This document shows, in pieces, positions 13,612-25,224 of a stretch of 64,000 nucleotides of DNA. The notes below the pieces were generated by a model, which saw only the letters and a list, made by a program, of their open reading frames with translations, was not told where the DNA came from and ran no database searches. Both the position numbers and the translations under genes were made by a program. Each line of letters begins with the position of its first letter. Position 1 is the stretch's first letter. This stretch comes from Ipomoea triloba (Eukaryota > Streptophyta > Magnoliopsida > Solanales > Convolvulaceae), in assembly GCF_003576645.1 (NCBI RefSeq), contig NC_044918.1, positions 20,514,148-20,578,147 on the forward strand. Reading direction: 5' to 3'.

Positions 13612-16153
13612 ATGGCAGGAGGAGGATCAATTGCAGAAACTGGGGTGAACAAAGAGAGGGCTAAAGAGTACCAAGGAAGGGTGACACCCTATGTCATCAT
13701 AGCATGTTTAGTTGCTGCTGTTGGAGGCTCACTCTTTGGTTATGACATTGGAGTTTCAGGTGATTCTTGATTCTTCCACTTTCAAAACCTCAATATCTCA
13801 GAACTCATCAAAATACTCATGAAAACAACACCAGAAAACATTAGGAGAATATTCTACTTCTTCACTTTTCTCTTCTTTGCCCCGTCTCCCTCCCCCTTCC
13901 CACCCCCAAAACCCACCAGCAGAAGGTATGTAGAAAAGCATCAATTCCAGAGTCAACGACAAAGACTGACTGGAAGGCTGCTTAGGCGACCTGCAATTTA
14001 TCTCTCCAACAACACTTGGGCAGGAGTTCTTAGGATTTAGGATTAGTTTGGCCTAAGCTGGAAACCTAATGTATCAAAAAAAAAAAATAAATAAATAAAT
14101 AAAATTGCATCATCTCTTTATTCCTTTGGGTGTGGATTCAGGACTCAGGAGCAAAATGATTCAGACAAACTCAATAAACAGAAACAAAATTACTACAGTA
14201 GCCTCTTCAGGCCAAAGATCAGAACTAAAAGGTCCCCAACTGAAAAAGGCATGCCAGATTATAGCAATACACATAAATTGTGGGTTAGGACTAAGTAGTT
14301 GTGGCAGAAACAGAAGTTCAGATGCATTTAGAAAAAATTTGTTTCCCTATGTGACTAAAGTTTTTCCTTCATTTCTTCGAATGCATAACAGGGGGAGTGA
14401 CATCAATGGATGAATTTCTTGAGCGGTTCTTCCGCCCAGTGTATGAAAAAAAGAAGCATGCACATGAAGACAACTACTGCAAATATGACAGCCAAAGTCT
14501 TTCAGCGTTTACCTCATCTTTATATTTAGCTGGTTTAGTCACGTCTCTGGCTGCATCGCGCATCACTAGGAGCCGTGGACGTCGCATGAGTATAATATGT
14601 GGTGGTATCAGTTTTCTTGTTGGAGCTGCTCTCAACGCCTCAGCTGTCAACCTGGTCATGCTTCTTTTAGGCAGAATTATGCTTGGTATAGGCATTGGCT
14701 TTGGTAACCAGGTTAGCAATTTCATGTGTTGTCCCAGAATACAACTTTATTTTATCAGAGATAGGAACCTGCAATTTCAAGGAATGCTTGACAAAAAGGT
14801 GAAAGAGATAATAATTAAACAAGATGAAAAGAAATTCAGGACAATGCAGACAATTTATAGCATTAGATTTTCTGAGGCAAGTGTATTAACTCTCTGTTGG
14901 TTTTCTTGAAGGCGGTCCCATTATATTTGTCAGAGATGGCACCAGCCCATATTAGAGGAGCCTTGAACATGCTGTTTCAATTAGCAACAACGCTCGGGAT
15001 CTTCACAGCAAACATGATCAACTATGGAACAAGCAAGCTTCATCCTTGGGGATGGAGGCTTTCATTAGGCCTTGCTGCACTGCCAGCTTTGTTGATGACC
15101 GTGGGGGGAATACTTCTTCCTGAGACACCAAACAGTTTAATTGAACAGGGGAAAAGGGAGAAAGGAAGAGGAGTTTTGCAAAAAATAAGAGGGACCGAGA
15201 ATGTGGATGCAGAGTATGAAGACATGATTGAGGCAAGTGACTTGGCAAGGTCAATTCACCATCCATTCAGAAACATTCTGCAGAGGAGAAACCGGCCTCA
15301 ACTCATCATGGCAATCTTCATGCCAACATTCCAGATACTTACGGGAATAAATATTATACTCTTCTATGCTCCAGTGTTGTTCCAGAGTATGGGATTCAAA
15401 GGAACTGCAGCCCTCTACTCGTCTGCTTTGACTGGAGCTGTTCTTGTTTCATCTACAGTGGTTTCCATGGCTGCAGTAGATAGTTGGGGCCGAAGAGTTC
15501 TGCTCATTTCTGGCGGAATCCAAATGATCATCTGCCAGGTAAAAGAGATGGTAGTAATTAGAACACACCTAAATAAATAAATCCAGATACTCAAAAACTT
15601 CTTATAACATGTGATGTTGCAACACTGTTAAAACCTACAGAAAGGAAATGAACAACTGAATCAGCAAAATATAATAGTATGTTTTCTTCAACGTGAACTG
15701 TTGCTGATACAGAAATGGCAATGCTTACAATTACAGGTTATCGCTGCCATAATTCTAGGCCTGAAATTTGGAGATGATAAGGTGCTCTCAAAAGGCTATT
15801 CAATCTTAGTGGTGGCTGTTATCTGCCTCTTTGTCGCGGCCTTTGGGTGGTCTTGGGGTCCTTTAGGATGGACAGTGCCAAGTGAAATTTTCCCACTGGA
15901 GACACGCTCTGCTGGCCAAAGCATCACAGTGGCTGTGAATCTCTTCTTCACTTTTGCAATAGCACAATCTTTCCTCTCACTTCTGTGTGCTCTCAAATTC
16001 GGGATTTTCCTACTCTTTGCTGGCTTTATCACCATCATGACAATTTTTGTCTATCTTTTTCTACCTGAAACAAAGGGAGTTCCTATTGAAGAGATGATGC
16101 AGCTGTGGCAGAAGCACTGGTTCTGGAAGAAAATTGTTTCTGGTATCCATTGA
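13612..16153 (+). CDS. STP7-type monosaccharide/H+ symporter, 4 exons
   Basis: Plasma-membrane sugar transporter of the major facilitator superfamily (STP family). Exons 13612-13759, 14392-14711, 14912-15538 and 15737-16153 join in frame to about 503 aa with 12 expected membrane helices. Marks of the family: [10 protein letters not shown] (Asp45, matching the proton-coupling Asp of STP10), GRRMS after helix 2, [22 protein letters not shown] after helix 6, and [12 protein letters not shown] near the end. Cys79 (YCKYD) and Cys449 (LLCALKFG) match the pair that clamps the STP lid domain. The closest protein I recall is Arabidopsis STP7, which is about ten residues longer at the C terminus. The first intron splits the GVSGG codons as in other STP genes. 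Substrate preference is not visible: some STP7-clade members are reported to favour pentoses, which is family knowledge only. Confidence 0.94.
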
Positions 16154-16863
16154 CTGTCACCACCGTTAGCCAGAGAAAAGTTGCTAACTTCATTTTCTGC
16201 AAGTCTTTGTAACTTAAAGAGTACAGAGAAATTCAGGTAAATGTATTGAATTGAACAAAATCTTAACCAACCAATACTTTGAGAATTAAGCATGCATCAT
16301 AATTTAATACAACATAAATCTGAGTCAAGAAGTTTGTTTTTCCTAATGTATGTTTATGCATTTCACTCAATCATGATATACCAAAGTTCACAAAGTTTAA
16401 ATGCATCTAATTAAAAAAAATGCATTATAATATAAGATTTCCTCATGGTCTTCTGTGGGGATGCTGATGGACAACGAAAACAAGGCCAATATACAGACCA
16501 AAGACAATGATGCTTTTAATAAGTAGTCAAGAACAGATAGATCCAAAGTCAACAGACACATGATCACATCTACTCTAACAGTGCTCAGGTAATAAGCAAG
16601 CGTCTTCGTTGGACAAATTCCAGTCTACAAAGTTTTATGTTAATCATTCTCTGAGTCTTGGTTACCACTAATCTCTATTTCTATCACATGAGAAACAAAT
16701 CACAGATGTAATAATTTGGGGCTAAAATTCAGCAACTATATGGAACTTTAAGGAGCTTCTCAGTTTGGTATGGACTATGGAGTAGTCTCTAAATTTGTTG
16801 CTGTTTCTCTTTTAATGGACATAAGGCCATCTTGGATGATAGTGACAAGTTAATTATTTTGGC

Positions 16864-17080
16864 TGTAAACCTCTCTCCACTTCAAAAAACAAAGAATCAT
16901 TCCTTTCCTACCTCTGTGCATCCAGGTTCAGGATTTCCTCTTCTTTGTTGGATGGATTACGATTCCAAAAATCTTCATCTACCTGTTCCACCTGAAACTA
17001 AACACATCCCTATTGAAGAGATTATGCTGTGGAAAAAACATCCATTCTGGGAGAACACTACCAGCTATCCTGAAGCTAAT
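16864..17080 (+). pseudogene. Decayed copy of the sugar transporter last exon
   Basis: From gctgtaaacctctctcc onward the DNA follows the last exon of the neighbouring transporter (around 15930-16140). One frame reads PPETKHIPIEEIMLWKKHPFWEN, where the gene has [24 protein letters not shown]. The upstream part matches the helix 11-12 region but needs frameshifts. Earlier exons are absent. It is best explained as the remnant of a tandem duplicate. It is too damaged to encode a transporter. Confidence 0.85.
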
Positions 17081-18300
17081 GAAAATAGCAGCAGCATAGG
17101 CAAGAAAATGATTAAGTTACACGGTTACACATGCAAGTAGAAACTCAAACATACAAAGGGCATAATGAATGAAGTGATTATACCTATGTGCATCCTCAAC
17201 ACTGAACCAGATCAATCATTCAAAAATGAACTTATAAATAAAAAGTATAACACAAATACTGCTCAGGGTAATGCACAGTAATCATCTCTATCATACTCAG
17301 AGGACCAAATGACCAATAATGAGCAGAATTCATCAAAGAATTGATTCTTGTTTTATGTCATATGCATCAGACATAAAACACACATCTCCTTTTACGATAA
17401 GGCAACAACAGTGCCAGAATTGTTGACCAAATAAAGTGAAAATTAAATCCCATAAAAGCCAGAAGAAAAGAAAGACAATCAATTCCCAATACAGTATGAG
17501 AACTGTTTCAAGCAGTGGCACACATTTCATTTTTGGTTCAGAAGAAATGTCACATCTTTATCAACCTACAGATACATGAACCAAAAAAGATCAAGCAGGA
17601 ATGCAAAAGCTCATCAACCAGAAATATTTTCCCCTGCCATCGTCCAAATTAAAATCAAAAACTCCAAAAGACGTTGTAATCAAACAACTTTGCTCGGATA
17701 TATATAAACTAGTCATTCAGAAAACACAACATAGTCCTAACAAATAAAAAGAAGCACAAGCAAAAGCCAGTATCCTACCAAATTACTCAGAACTTCAAAA
17801 GTAAACATATGGCACTCCTGTAGTCCACAAAACCATAAACCTCTTATTGCATTAAACTCAAAAATTACATTTACAAACAAAATGATAAAATCAAAGAATA
17901 GAGAACTGAATAGCTAACTTCCTTATCAGGTTTCCTCCACATATTCATGGTACCTGCTCATCCTACAAAACCCAATACTTGCATTTGGAGATATCAAAAG
18001 ACAATCTGAATTTCTTATGGAGTCCTGCATTACCTATTCACTGAGAATACACATTCTATATCAGGCATACAAAAGCTGCAAAACTCCCACAAAGGACAAG
18101 ATAAACCATAGATAAACCATTTATGGTTTTTTTTTTCCTTCAATTTCAAGTTCTCAACCTTTTATTTGCTTGCTTGCTGAAAAACATTAGGAAGAAAGAG
18201 ACAGCAATACAATCCGAACAGCATGGCTTGCCAAGATATCTCCAATTGTTCATTCATATTCATTTCCAATTGTCTTAAAGTGCCAAGAATTTACTCCAAA
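17081..18300. other. Intergenic, no gene seen
   Basis: AT-rich and non-coding on both strands as far as I can read. The right part is probably the 3' UTR of the minus-strand gene that ends at 18301. A plus-strand poly-T tract lies at 18127-18138. Confidence 0.45.
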
Positions 18301-18918
18301 TCAACGCAAGTGGCAGGTAGCTGCACCAGTATTCTTCACTTTCGTCCCAAAGAATTTCGGAATAGGCAGAGAACTAGGCAGAGGTGAAACCAAAAACGCA
18401 GACAAATCCTTATGCACGGTCTCCGGCTCCGGTCCCAGCCGTTGAGTCGAACAGAGAACCAGCATTTCCTCCGCATTCCAGTAATCGCCGCCTGATCCAG
18501 GAGAAGATTCGCGCGAAGACGTCGTCGTCGTCGTCGTTGTGTCCGAACTCGGAGACGGCAATTGCTCCCCGCGTTTAAGGATCTTAACCTGGCCCATGAC
18601 GAGGTTTTTAGCTGGAGAACCGGGCCCCAAATCCGAAGCGCCTTCCGGCCGGAGATTGGCTCTTGAATGATTTCGAGAATTCGGTGGATTCATGCCGGCG
18701 GGGCTCCTTTTGCGGCGGCGCGATCCACAGCACAAGTTCTGGCTCTGGCACTTAACATCGTGCGACTGCGACTGGGGAATCCAATTCGGGTTGAGGCTCC
18801 GGTAGGATGCATAATGGGAATGCGGAATCCGATTCTGGTCCGGATATGGGTTGCGGCGCATGACGTGGTGGGACTGGGGAATCCAATTCTCAGATTGAGC
18901 GTGGAAAATGGCGCCCAT
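18301..18918 (-). CDS. Small basic protein with EDC1/PNRC-like decapping-activator motif
   Basis: A single uninterrupted frame of 205 codons, more GC-rich than its surroundings. The N-terminal 60 residues are rich in Asn, His, Pro and Ser with repeated WIPQS words. The middle has a basic patch (CCGSRRRKRSP) and the segment LVMGQVKILKRGE, then Ser/Thr runs. Near residues 175-193 it reads AFLVSPLPSSLPIPKFF. That fits the motif in yeast Edc1 and animal PNRC proteins in which a short activation segment precedes a proline-rich LPxP site that binds the EVH1 domain of DCP1. I infer a role in mRNA decapping; no enzyme domain is present. The ATG at 18918 is the first of the frame. An unspliced 5' exon is not excluded. 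Runs of ACG/ACC cause the poly-Thr stretch and may vary in length. Confidence 0.72.
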   Translation of the reverse strand: MGAIFHAQSENWIPQSHHVMRRNPYPDQNRIPHSHYASYRSLNPNWIPQSQSHDVKCQSQNLCCGSRRRKRSPAGMNPPNSRNHSRANLRPEGASDLGPGSPAKNLVMGQVKILKRGEQLPSPSSDTTTTTTTSSRESSPGSGGDYWNAEEMLVLCSTQRLGPEPETVHKDLSAFLVSPLPSSLPIPKFFGTKVKNTGAATCHLR

Positions 18919-20689
18919 GGCTCCATAAACTTAAAGTACAAGAGAACTCAGTATGGCTTAACGAGATAGAGACATGTGCAAGGACTTCTATAATTATACA
19001 ACTTTTTCAGATGGAAATTGAATTAAGTGTTAAATAGATATTTATATTTTCTTTAATTTGTGTAATTATTCTATCACATGTACTCTTTATTTCTATTTCT
19101 TCACTTTTATTCCTGACGTGGCAATTGAGAGGAAATAAAAGTTGGAAGTAAGAGTACTGAGTAAAACATATGCAAGTAGACCCCATTAAATAAATAAAAA
19201 TGAGTTATGCTACATCAACTCTCAATCTCTACTCCTTTACTTTTCCTCCCCGGCATGACAAGCAATGGTAAGTTATCTTCATTCTGTGAGTTTTCAAGAA
19301 AGATGCATATATAAAAAATTTGTGTAAGGGAGTAAAATGTAATTAAGAGTAGATTTTAGGAGTTCAAGTAGTATTTTCAATAAAAATTAGGTAATTTTTA
19401 TTTTCTTATATTGTTTAAGTTATCATTATTGACTTGTGTTACTCAGTATGAAAGACAATTCTAGTTCAAGTTAAGATAGACAAAGGCAGGCATGATTGAT
19501 CTTATAGGATGAGGTGAGGGGAGCATTAGTCTTTGACTATCACTTGAGTGCCTTGACCCAAACGAACCCAACTATTAACTTCAAGGTATATGGTTGTTAT
19601 AAGTATGTACCTTATATTCTTGCTAACAGACATCTACCACGAAGCAAAATCATCTCAATACATATGTTAGAATGTGATTAGCTCTCTAAGATACCCAATT
19701 TTCTATAAATAGAGCAATCATATACTAAAGAAGGGGTCAATACTTTACTAGTTCAAATACACTTTGCACTTGGATCACCCAAGTGACCCAAGAACTTAAT
19801 TATTTATTTCATTTCTATTATTGTATTCATACTTAATTATTAGCTTTAAGATAAAGTTTAGTACTTTATATATTGGGAATGCTAGATTAATTATCACTAA
19901 TGTTGACATTAATATATTTTCTTCAGTTTGTGCAGTTTACTAGATCCATTGTAACTCCATTATAGTAACTATAGTGGCGTTCTGTTTTTTTTTTTCCCCC
20001 ATCAAAGCATGCTTAAGTAGCCAATTCTAGGTGAACACTGCCTCAAAATGCAACTAGCTGAAGAGTTGTTTCATTGACAAGTAGCAACAATATAATGTGG
20101 TTAGAAATCAGCAAGCTAAGGGCTATGATGACAATGGCTTCAAGATCAAAGACACTAGATAGATGCTCTGGAACATATGACACCTCACCAACTCTGCTTA
20201 GTGGTTAAAGTGGCAGATCAACCTACAAGGGTGAAAGTGTGAGGCACGAGGAGGGGCCACCTCGACTTCCTCTCTGAATAGAGTTAATCCATACATCTAC
20301 ATCAAGACACATGTTTCCATGGGCAACTTGGTTGGTTCATTGGTGGCAGATTATGAGCACACCATTATCAGTAGTGTGGCGGTTACAGTTAATGTGGTGA
20401 GCTCTTTATACCTTCAACACATTGATTGAGTTGAAATGAGTATGGTGGGAGCACCCTATCAGCAGCAGTGTGGCAGTTACATTCAATGTGGTGAGCTCTT
20501 TATACCTTCAGCACATTGTTTGATTTGTAACCTCAAAAAGTATGCTAATTCTCCTACCATACTCATTTCAACTCGAGTTCTACTACATGAACTTCCAAAT
20601 CTTACTCCTTGATGTAGCGAGCATTGATAAGTTACTTTTTTCATGTGGATTCCACTACAAATGTCTACATCAAGATTTTGTGTGTGGGA
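18919..20689. other. Intergenic, repeat debris
   Basis: No gene seen. The stretch 19660-19850 looks like the promoter part of an LTR, with TCTATAAATAGAG at about 19702 followed by a transcribed-like leader, but no second LTR is visible. Positions 20350-20520 hold two imperfect copies of a roughly 100-bp unit (GTGGTGAGCTCTTTATACC in each). Around 20430-20575, GTTGAAATGAGTATGGT recurs inverted. TGCTTAGTGG near 20197 resembles a pol III A box, possibly a SINE scrap. Confidence 0.4.
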
Positions 20690-21950
20690 GTAGAAAATTG
20701 GAGTACATAGTATTTTTTTAACTCTTTCTTCATAATATCTGAGCTACTAATTCATGTGTACTTTTTTTTAGATCCAAACACAATATCATTAATATATATC
20801 TGAGCTACTGTCACATCTCTAATTGACCTTTTTACAAACAATGTCTAATCAACATTTCCTAGATCAGATGATATCCCCGCTTCAACAGATATTGAGTTAG
20901 TCATTCATACCAAGCACATGATGCTTGTTTCAACCCATACAATGATTTCCTCAATTTATATACATAATTAGGATGTTTTGGATCTTCAAAGCCTTTGGGT
21001 TAAGTATCATATATATCTTCATGAAGATAACTATTTTAAAAATGTTGTTTTGACGTTTAAAAATGCATGACAAAACCAATAATAATCGAATAGATTCCAA
21101 TATAACCATAGGTGCGAATGTTTCATCATAATGAATGCCTTTGACTTGTGTGTATCTCTGTGCAACCAGATGGGTTTTATTCCTTGCTATATTGCCAAAC
21201 TTATCAGTTTTATTCTTAAAAATTTATTTTGTTCCAATTATGTTTACATTATTAGGTCTTGGTACCAAATCTCACACATGATTTCTTTCAGATTATCCTA
21301 GTTCATCATGTGTAGCCTTAATCCAATTTTCATCTAATATTGTCTCCACATTTTTTAGCCCAATTGCCAAAGTATAGCAGGGATATCTTTCTAATTATGC
21401 TAGGTTGGGCCTAGTTTGTATTCTCGTCGATATAGAGGCAGTAGGATTTCCTATGATTTTTTCTATTGGGTGATTCTTCTATGTTTTTGTTGGTTTATCA
21501 ATCTTGTGTTGTACTGAATTAGATGTGGATAGTAAGTCTAATACAGGAGACTTAAGATCTTATTCAACAGTACTTTGATCAGTACTCACTTCCTTGTCAT
21601 TTTCTTGATTATCTGACATAAATTTGTTTGAGTATTCTATAGTTGCGATGGTTCAAGTTATATCAATTCAACAAAATATATTGGTTGATCATCTATCAGC
21701 ACATTTGCAAATTCCATCACTTAGGAAGTACACTTATTATACACTTTATAGGCTCTACTATTTGGAGAGTACCCAAAAAAATACCTTCAACACTTTTTGG
21801 TTCAAATTTCTCCCTTGAAGTTCTATCTTTCAAGATAAAATATTTTGTGCCAAAGATGTGAAATTATTATACATTCAAATTTCTCTCTTTCCAAATTTCA
21901 TAGGGAATTGTTTTCGTACTTGGTCTAATTTATATAATTATATATCGATC
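20690..21950 (-). pseudogene. Decayed Ty1/copia pol fragment, antisense
   Basis: On the minus strand, copia landmarks appear in order but in shifting frames with stops. From high to low coordinates: the end of the integrase core (IPYEIWKER, FGTKYFILKDR, FEPKSVEGIFLGYS), then reverse transcriptase (HLVAQRYTQVKGIHYDETFAP, then [16 protein letters not shown], then IYINDIVFGS in place of the YVDD box). Gag, protease, RNase H and LTRs are not evident. This is an old, dead fragment. Confidence 0.88.
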
Positions 21951-22373
21951 CAAATATTCTTAAAATATTATAACAAATTCATTTCGTGCAACGCACGTGC
22001 AAAAATATTAGTAGGGTTAAAATGTTTATCGCAATGGGTTCTATATTTATTCCAATTGGGCCTAACCCAAATAATTGGTTTTAGGGCAATTATATTATAT
22101 ACATACAACATATATAAATATCCAACACCTACAAATTAGAAATAAAACCCTCAATCTCCTAAACCACTTTTAGGGAGAAATCTATACTTCATTGAAGCAC
22201 TGTCGATGTTGACCATTCGACCCCACTGAACCGCCGACAAATCGATACATCGATTGTAAACGATCGCCAACCAGTGGTGGGCGATCGAGGATTGAAAATT
22301 TGTTGTAATCTACAGTTATACTTGAGGTAAAGCATCCACATCACATGAATAGATTATTCTATAATTTTTTAAA

Positions 22374-23297
22374 TTGCTTTATTTGGAGTTGCCAAGGATA
22401 AGGGCTTTGAAAAAAGATTGGAGTGTAGTACATGATCTTTTCACTAGTAATAACAGTGGCTTTGAATGGGATGAAGAAAGAAAGATGGTCATAGCTGAAG
22501 ACTATATATGTATGGGATTCTTATATAAGTGTAAGTATTTTTATTTCATTCTAATTATGTTAAAACTTTAACTTTATACTTATTATGAAAACTTCCTTTA
22601 TTTAGACTCACAAAGAAGCTACTCAGTTCAGAAGGAAAAAGTTTCCTTTCTATCATGAATTCAGTTCTATCTATGCAAAAGATTGTGCAACAAGGAGGGA
22701 TTCACAAATTGGAGAAGATATTATTGAAGAAATAACTAATGAGGAAGGCATTGGTGGGATCAATCTAGCTAGCGAAGATGAAAATGTTGGTGATGAAGAT
22801 ATGCCAGATATAAATTTTAGATTTACCCAAGCTCAATCTTCATCAGGTAATATCATTAGAATCATATGAAAACTTCATTTTATTTATGTGAAAACTTTAA
22901 TTTATTTTATACACAAGCTCAATCTTCATCAGGTAATAGGACACGAAGTGAAGCAAATTCAAATTCATTATCTAGTGGTGGAAGAAGGAAGAGAAAGATT
23001 AGTGATAAAGATGAACCAATTACTTCACAATCTTTTCATAATGCGGCAATGATGTTGAGTGAAACATTGGTAATGGTTGGTGATAGACTTAACAAGAGCA
23101 TTGGAACTGAATTAACTCTTCAAGAAAAAGTGCAACAGTTAGATAAAGAGTTAATTCAGATTGATGGATTATCAAATGAAGAATATTTGATGGCTTTGAT
23201 TAAACTTCCTAACCATCCAAATAAGATGCTTGTGTTTTTTAGCCTTCCACCGGAGCGAAGATTAGAATGGGTGAGAGCTTTTCTTGCTACATATTGA
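22374..23297 (+). pseudogene. Myb/SANT-like domain gene, frameshifted
   Basis: Resembles plant L10-interacting MYB-domain and PIF/Harbinger-associated Myb/SANT-like proteins. The first segment reads LKKDWSVVHDLF...SGFEWDEERKMVIAED, then shifts frame near 22508 so that WDSYIS appears in the next frame. A likely intron (22530-22605) precedes THKEATQFRRKKFPFYHE and SSIYAKDCATRRD. A further 86-bp intron (22847-22932) joins SSSG to NRTRSE. The C terminus reads GLSNEEYLMALIKL and LPPERRLEWVRAFLATY, then stop. No start codon or first exon is convincing. The frameshift suggests a pseudogene; mis-sequencing of TATATATGTATG is the alternative. Whether it was a host gene or part of a transposon is open. 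Confidence 0.72.
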
Positions 23298-23668
23298 CTA
23301 TGTTGGATGCACGTTGACTTTATTCGTGGATGTGGATGTTGTACTATTAATTAGTATGTTATGATGGTTTTTATATGTAAGCTTTTGATAAGCTTAACAT
23401 TTTATTAACCATGTAGTATTGTAATATTTGTAATATTTTATAATGTTTTTTGGACGTAAACTTTTAATGAGCTTAACACTTTATTAAGTGTATGTTAGTG
23501 TAATATTTGTAATATTTTAATGATATTTTTTTATGTAAGCTTTTAATATGCTTAACATTTTATTATGTGAATGTTATTGTAATATTTTTATGATTTTTTT
23601 TTTTGGATTTAAGCTTTTAATTTAAACTTGTTATATTGTAAATTAGAATTTGAAGATGTTTTGACAAA

Positions 23669-23669
23669 A

Positions 23670-23721
<52 letters not shown>

Positions 23722-23770
23722 GCATCACACAGTCAAACCACATTTTTTCATTTTCATATTTACATCATAC

Positions 23771-23803
<33 letters not shown>
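23669..23803. repeat. Two (ATT)n microsatellites
   Basis: ATT repeats run from 23669 to 23721 and again from about 23773 to 23803, separated by 50 bp of ordinary sequence. Open frames across them are poly-Tyr or poly-Ile artefacts. Confidence 0.9.
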
Positions 23804-23805
<2 letters not shown>

Positions 23806-24078
23806 CGTATTACATAAGGGCATTTCGGTCATTGTATCATCTATTCCCTTTCAAATCTCTGTAGTCCTATTCTTGCATACCAAACACTGTAATTTCAATT
23901 CCTACTTTATTCATTGAATTACAATTCACTGAATTACAATTCTTTTCCTTCCTAATTCCCTCCTACCAACTAAACGCCCTATAAAGAATAAATGGTATGT
24001 TACTATATTTTCTAATATATTCCTCCATCACTAATCTCGTCTTTGATTCTATTGAAAGTACTATTGAAACACTTATGT

Positions 24079-24247
24079 GTTTAAAATTTGGACTAAAATA
24101 AAATAAAATAAGTTAATTTATATAACCTAATTTATTTGATTAACTGGGTTAATTAAGTTATATTTTTTTTGAAAACAGTTATATAAATTAACTTATTTTA
24201 TTTTATTTTAGTCCAAATTTTAAACCCAGTTGATCAAATAAATTAGG
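24079..24247. repeat. Interleaved double inverted repeat
   Basis: Arm A (24079-24126, 48 bp) is perfectly inverted at 24178-24225. A second arm B (24126-24148, 23 bp), directly next to A, is inverted at 24225-24247 with one mismatch. The order is A-B-spacer-A'-B', not the nested A-B-B'-A' of a simple hairpin. The spacer is about 30 bp. No coding sequence or transposon ends are visible. Confidence 0.85.
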
Positions 24248-24650
24248 TGAATTAAACTAATGTAATTAATGGCCCAAATTAACTTAATCCAACTCCAATC
24301 CACTCAAATAATTTATTTGATATGCAAACCAATTGAAACATTCAATACAATAGGTTTCTGCTTCCCAAGTACATCTATGGCCCAATTCACTTGATAACAT
24401 CAATTTGGACACTTTAATTCTTCTGAACAAAATTCATTTTTCAATCGTCCGATCCTCCTCTTGAATGCTACTGGCGCTTCATCTCATACGGTCAAGATTT
24501 AATTTGCACCCCATTTAGGGTCTTTTGACCGCACAAAAAAAAATCAATTTTTATAATTATGATATGTTAGTAAGTTATTGATGGTTTTGTTAGGAAGCCA
24601 TAAACGGGGTATAGATGTACGAAATGGGGTTAAAAAAATAGTAGTATTAT

Positions 24651-24996
24651 TGATTGGGGCACTAGGTCCAAAATAATACATTCAGAACCCGAGATACTAA
24701 CCCAAAATGATGGCCCTAATAATAAATACTATAACTCAAAGAACGGACTAAGAAATACTAAGGACAATAATAGTGTAGCTAATGAAAACTGAGCCTTAGT
24801 GAGTAGGCTAGCTAAAAGATAAGACAAGCGACCACTAAACCAGGATGATTGTAATGATCCGACTGCAATGTCCCAAGGAGAGACAAGGCACTCATATTTA
24901 TAGCATACTACTGCATCGTCCACCACCATCCACGTGTCCCACGCTCACAGCCCCACACCCACACCACGCAAACCGTACCCTACACGCCCACGCCAT

Positions 24997-25038
<42 letters not shown>

Positions 25039-25224
25039 CCATTGCGCCACCCCAAAAACTTAATTGGGGCGCTAGGGTGGGGTGCCTTGGGGCGCACTGG
25101 GTGCGCCAGCAGCACCCCATCCTCCATTCTAGCCGGTCCACCATCCTCTTCTTGATCTCGCATCTCCAATGCATGCCCAAAACAAGCCCAATACACAAGC
25201 ACACTAAATCTAGCTCATAACTTA
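24651..25224 (-). mobile_element. LTR-like sequence interrupted by the CRM element
   Basis: On the minus strand this stretch looks like a retrotransposon LTR: a GA/GC-rich part, then GCTATAAATATGAG (TATA-like, about 24892-24905), then a leader-like tail ending near TGCCCCAATCA. The CRM element is inserted at its other end, so the last bases would continue after 32643. ATTAT flanks it at 24646-24650 and again at 32651-32655, but the termini are not canonical TG...CA on both sides. A solo LTR is plausible, not proven. Confidence 0.4.
25006..25034 (+). repeat. (CT)n microsatellite
   Basis: A C-rich tract followed by about 14 CT units. GAGA-type tracts are common in promoters and LTRs. Confidence 0.88.

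Noticed and set aside
20190..20300. SINE suggested by TGCTTAGTGG
   Set aside because: No B box, tail or target duplication could be found.
23628..23917. Open frames rich in Tyr or Ile
   Set aside because: They are translations of ATT microsatellites.
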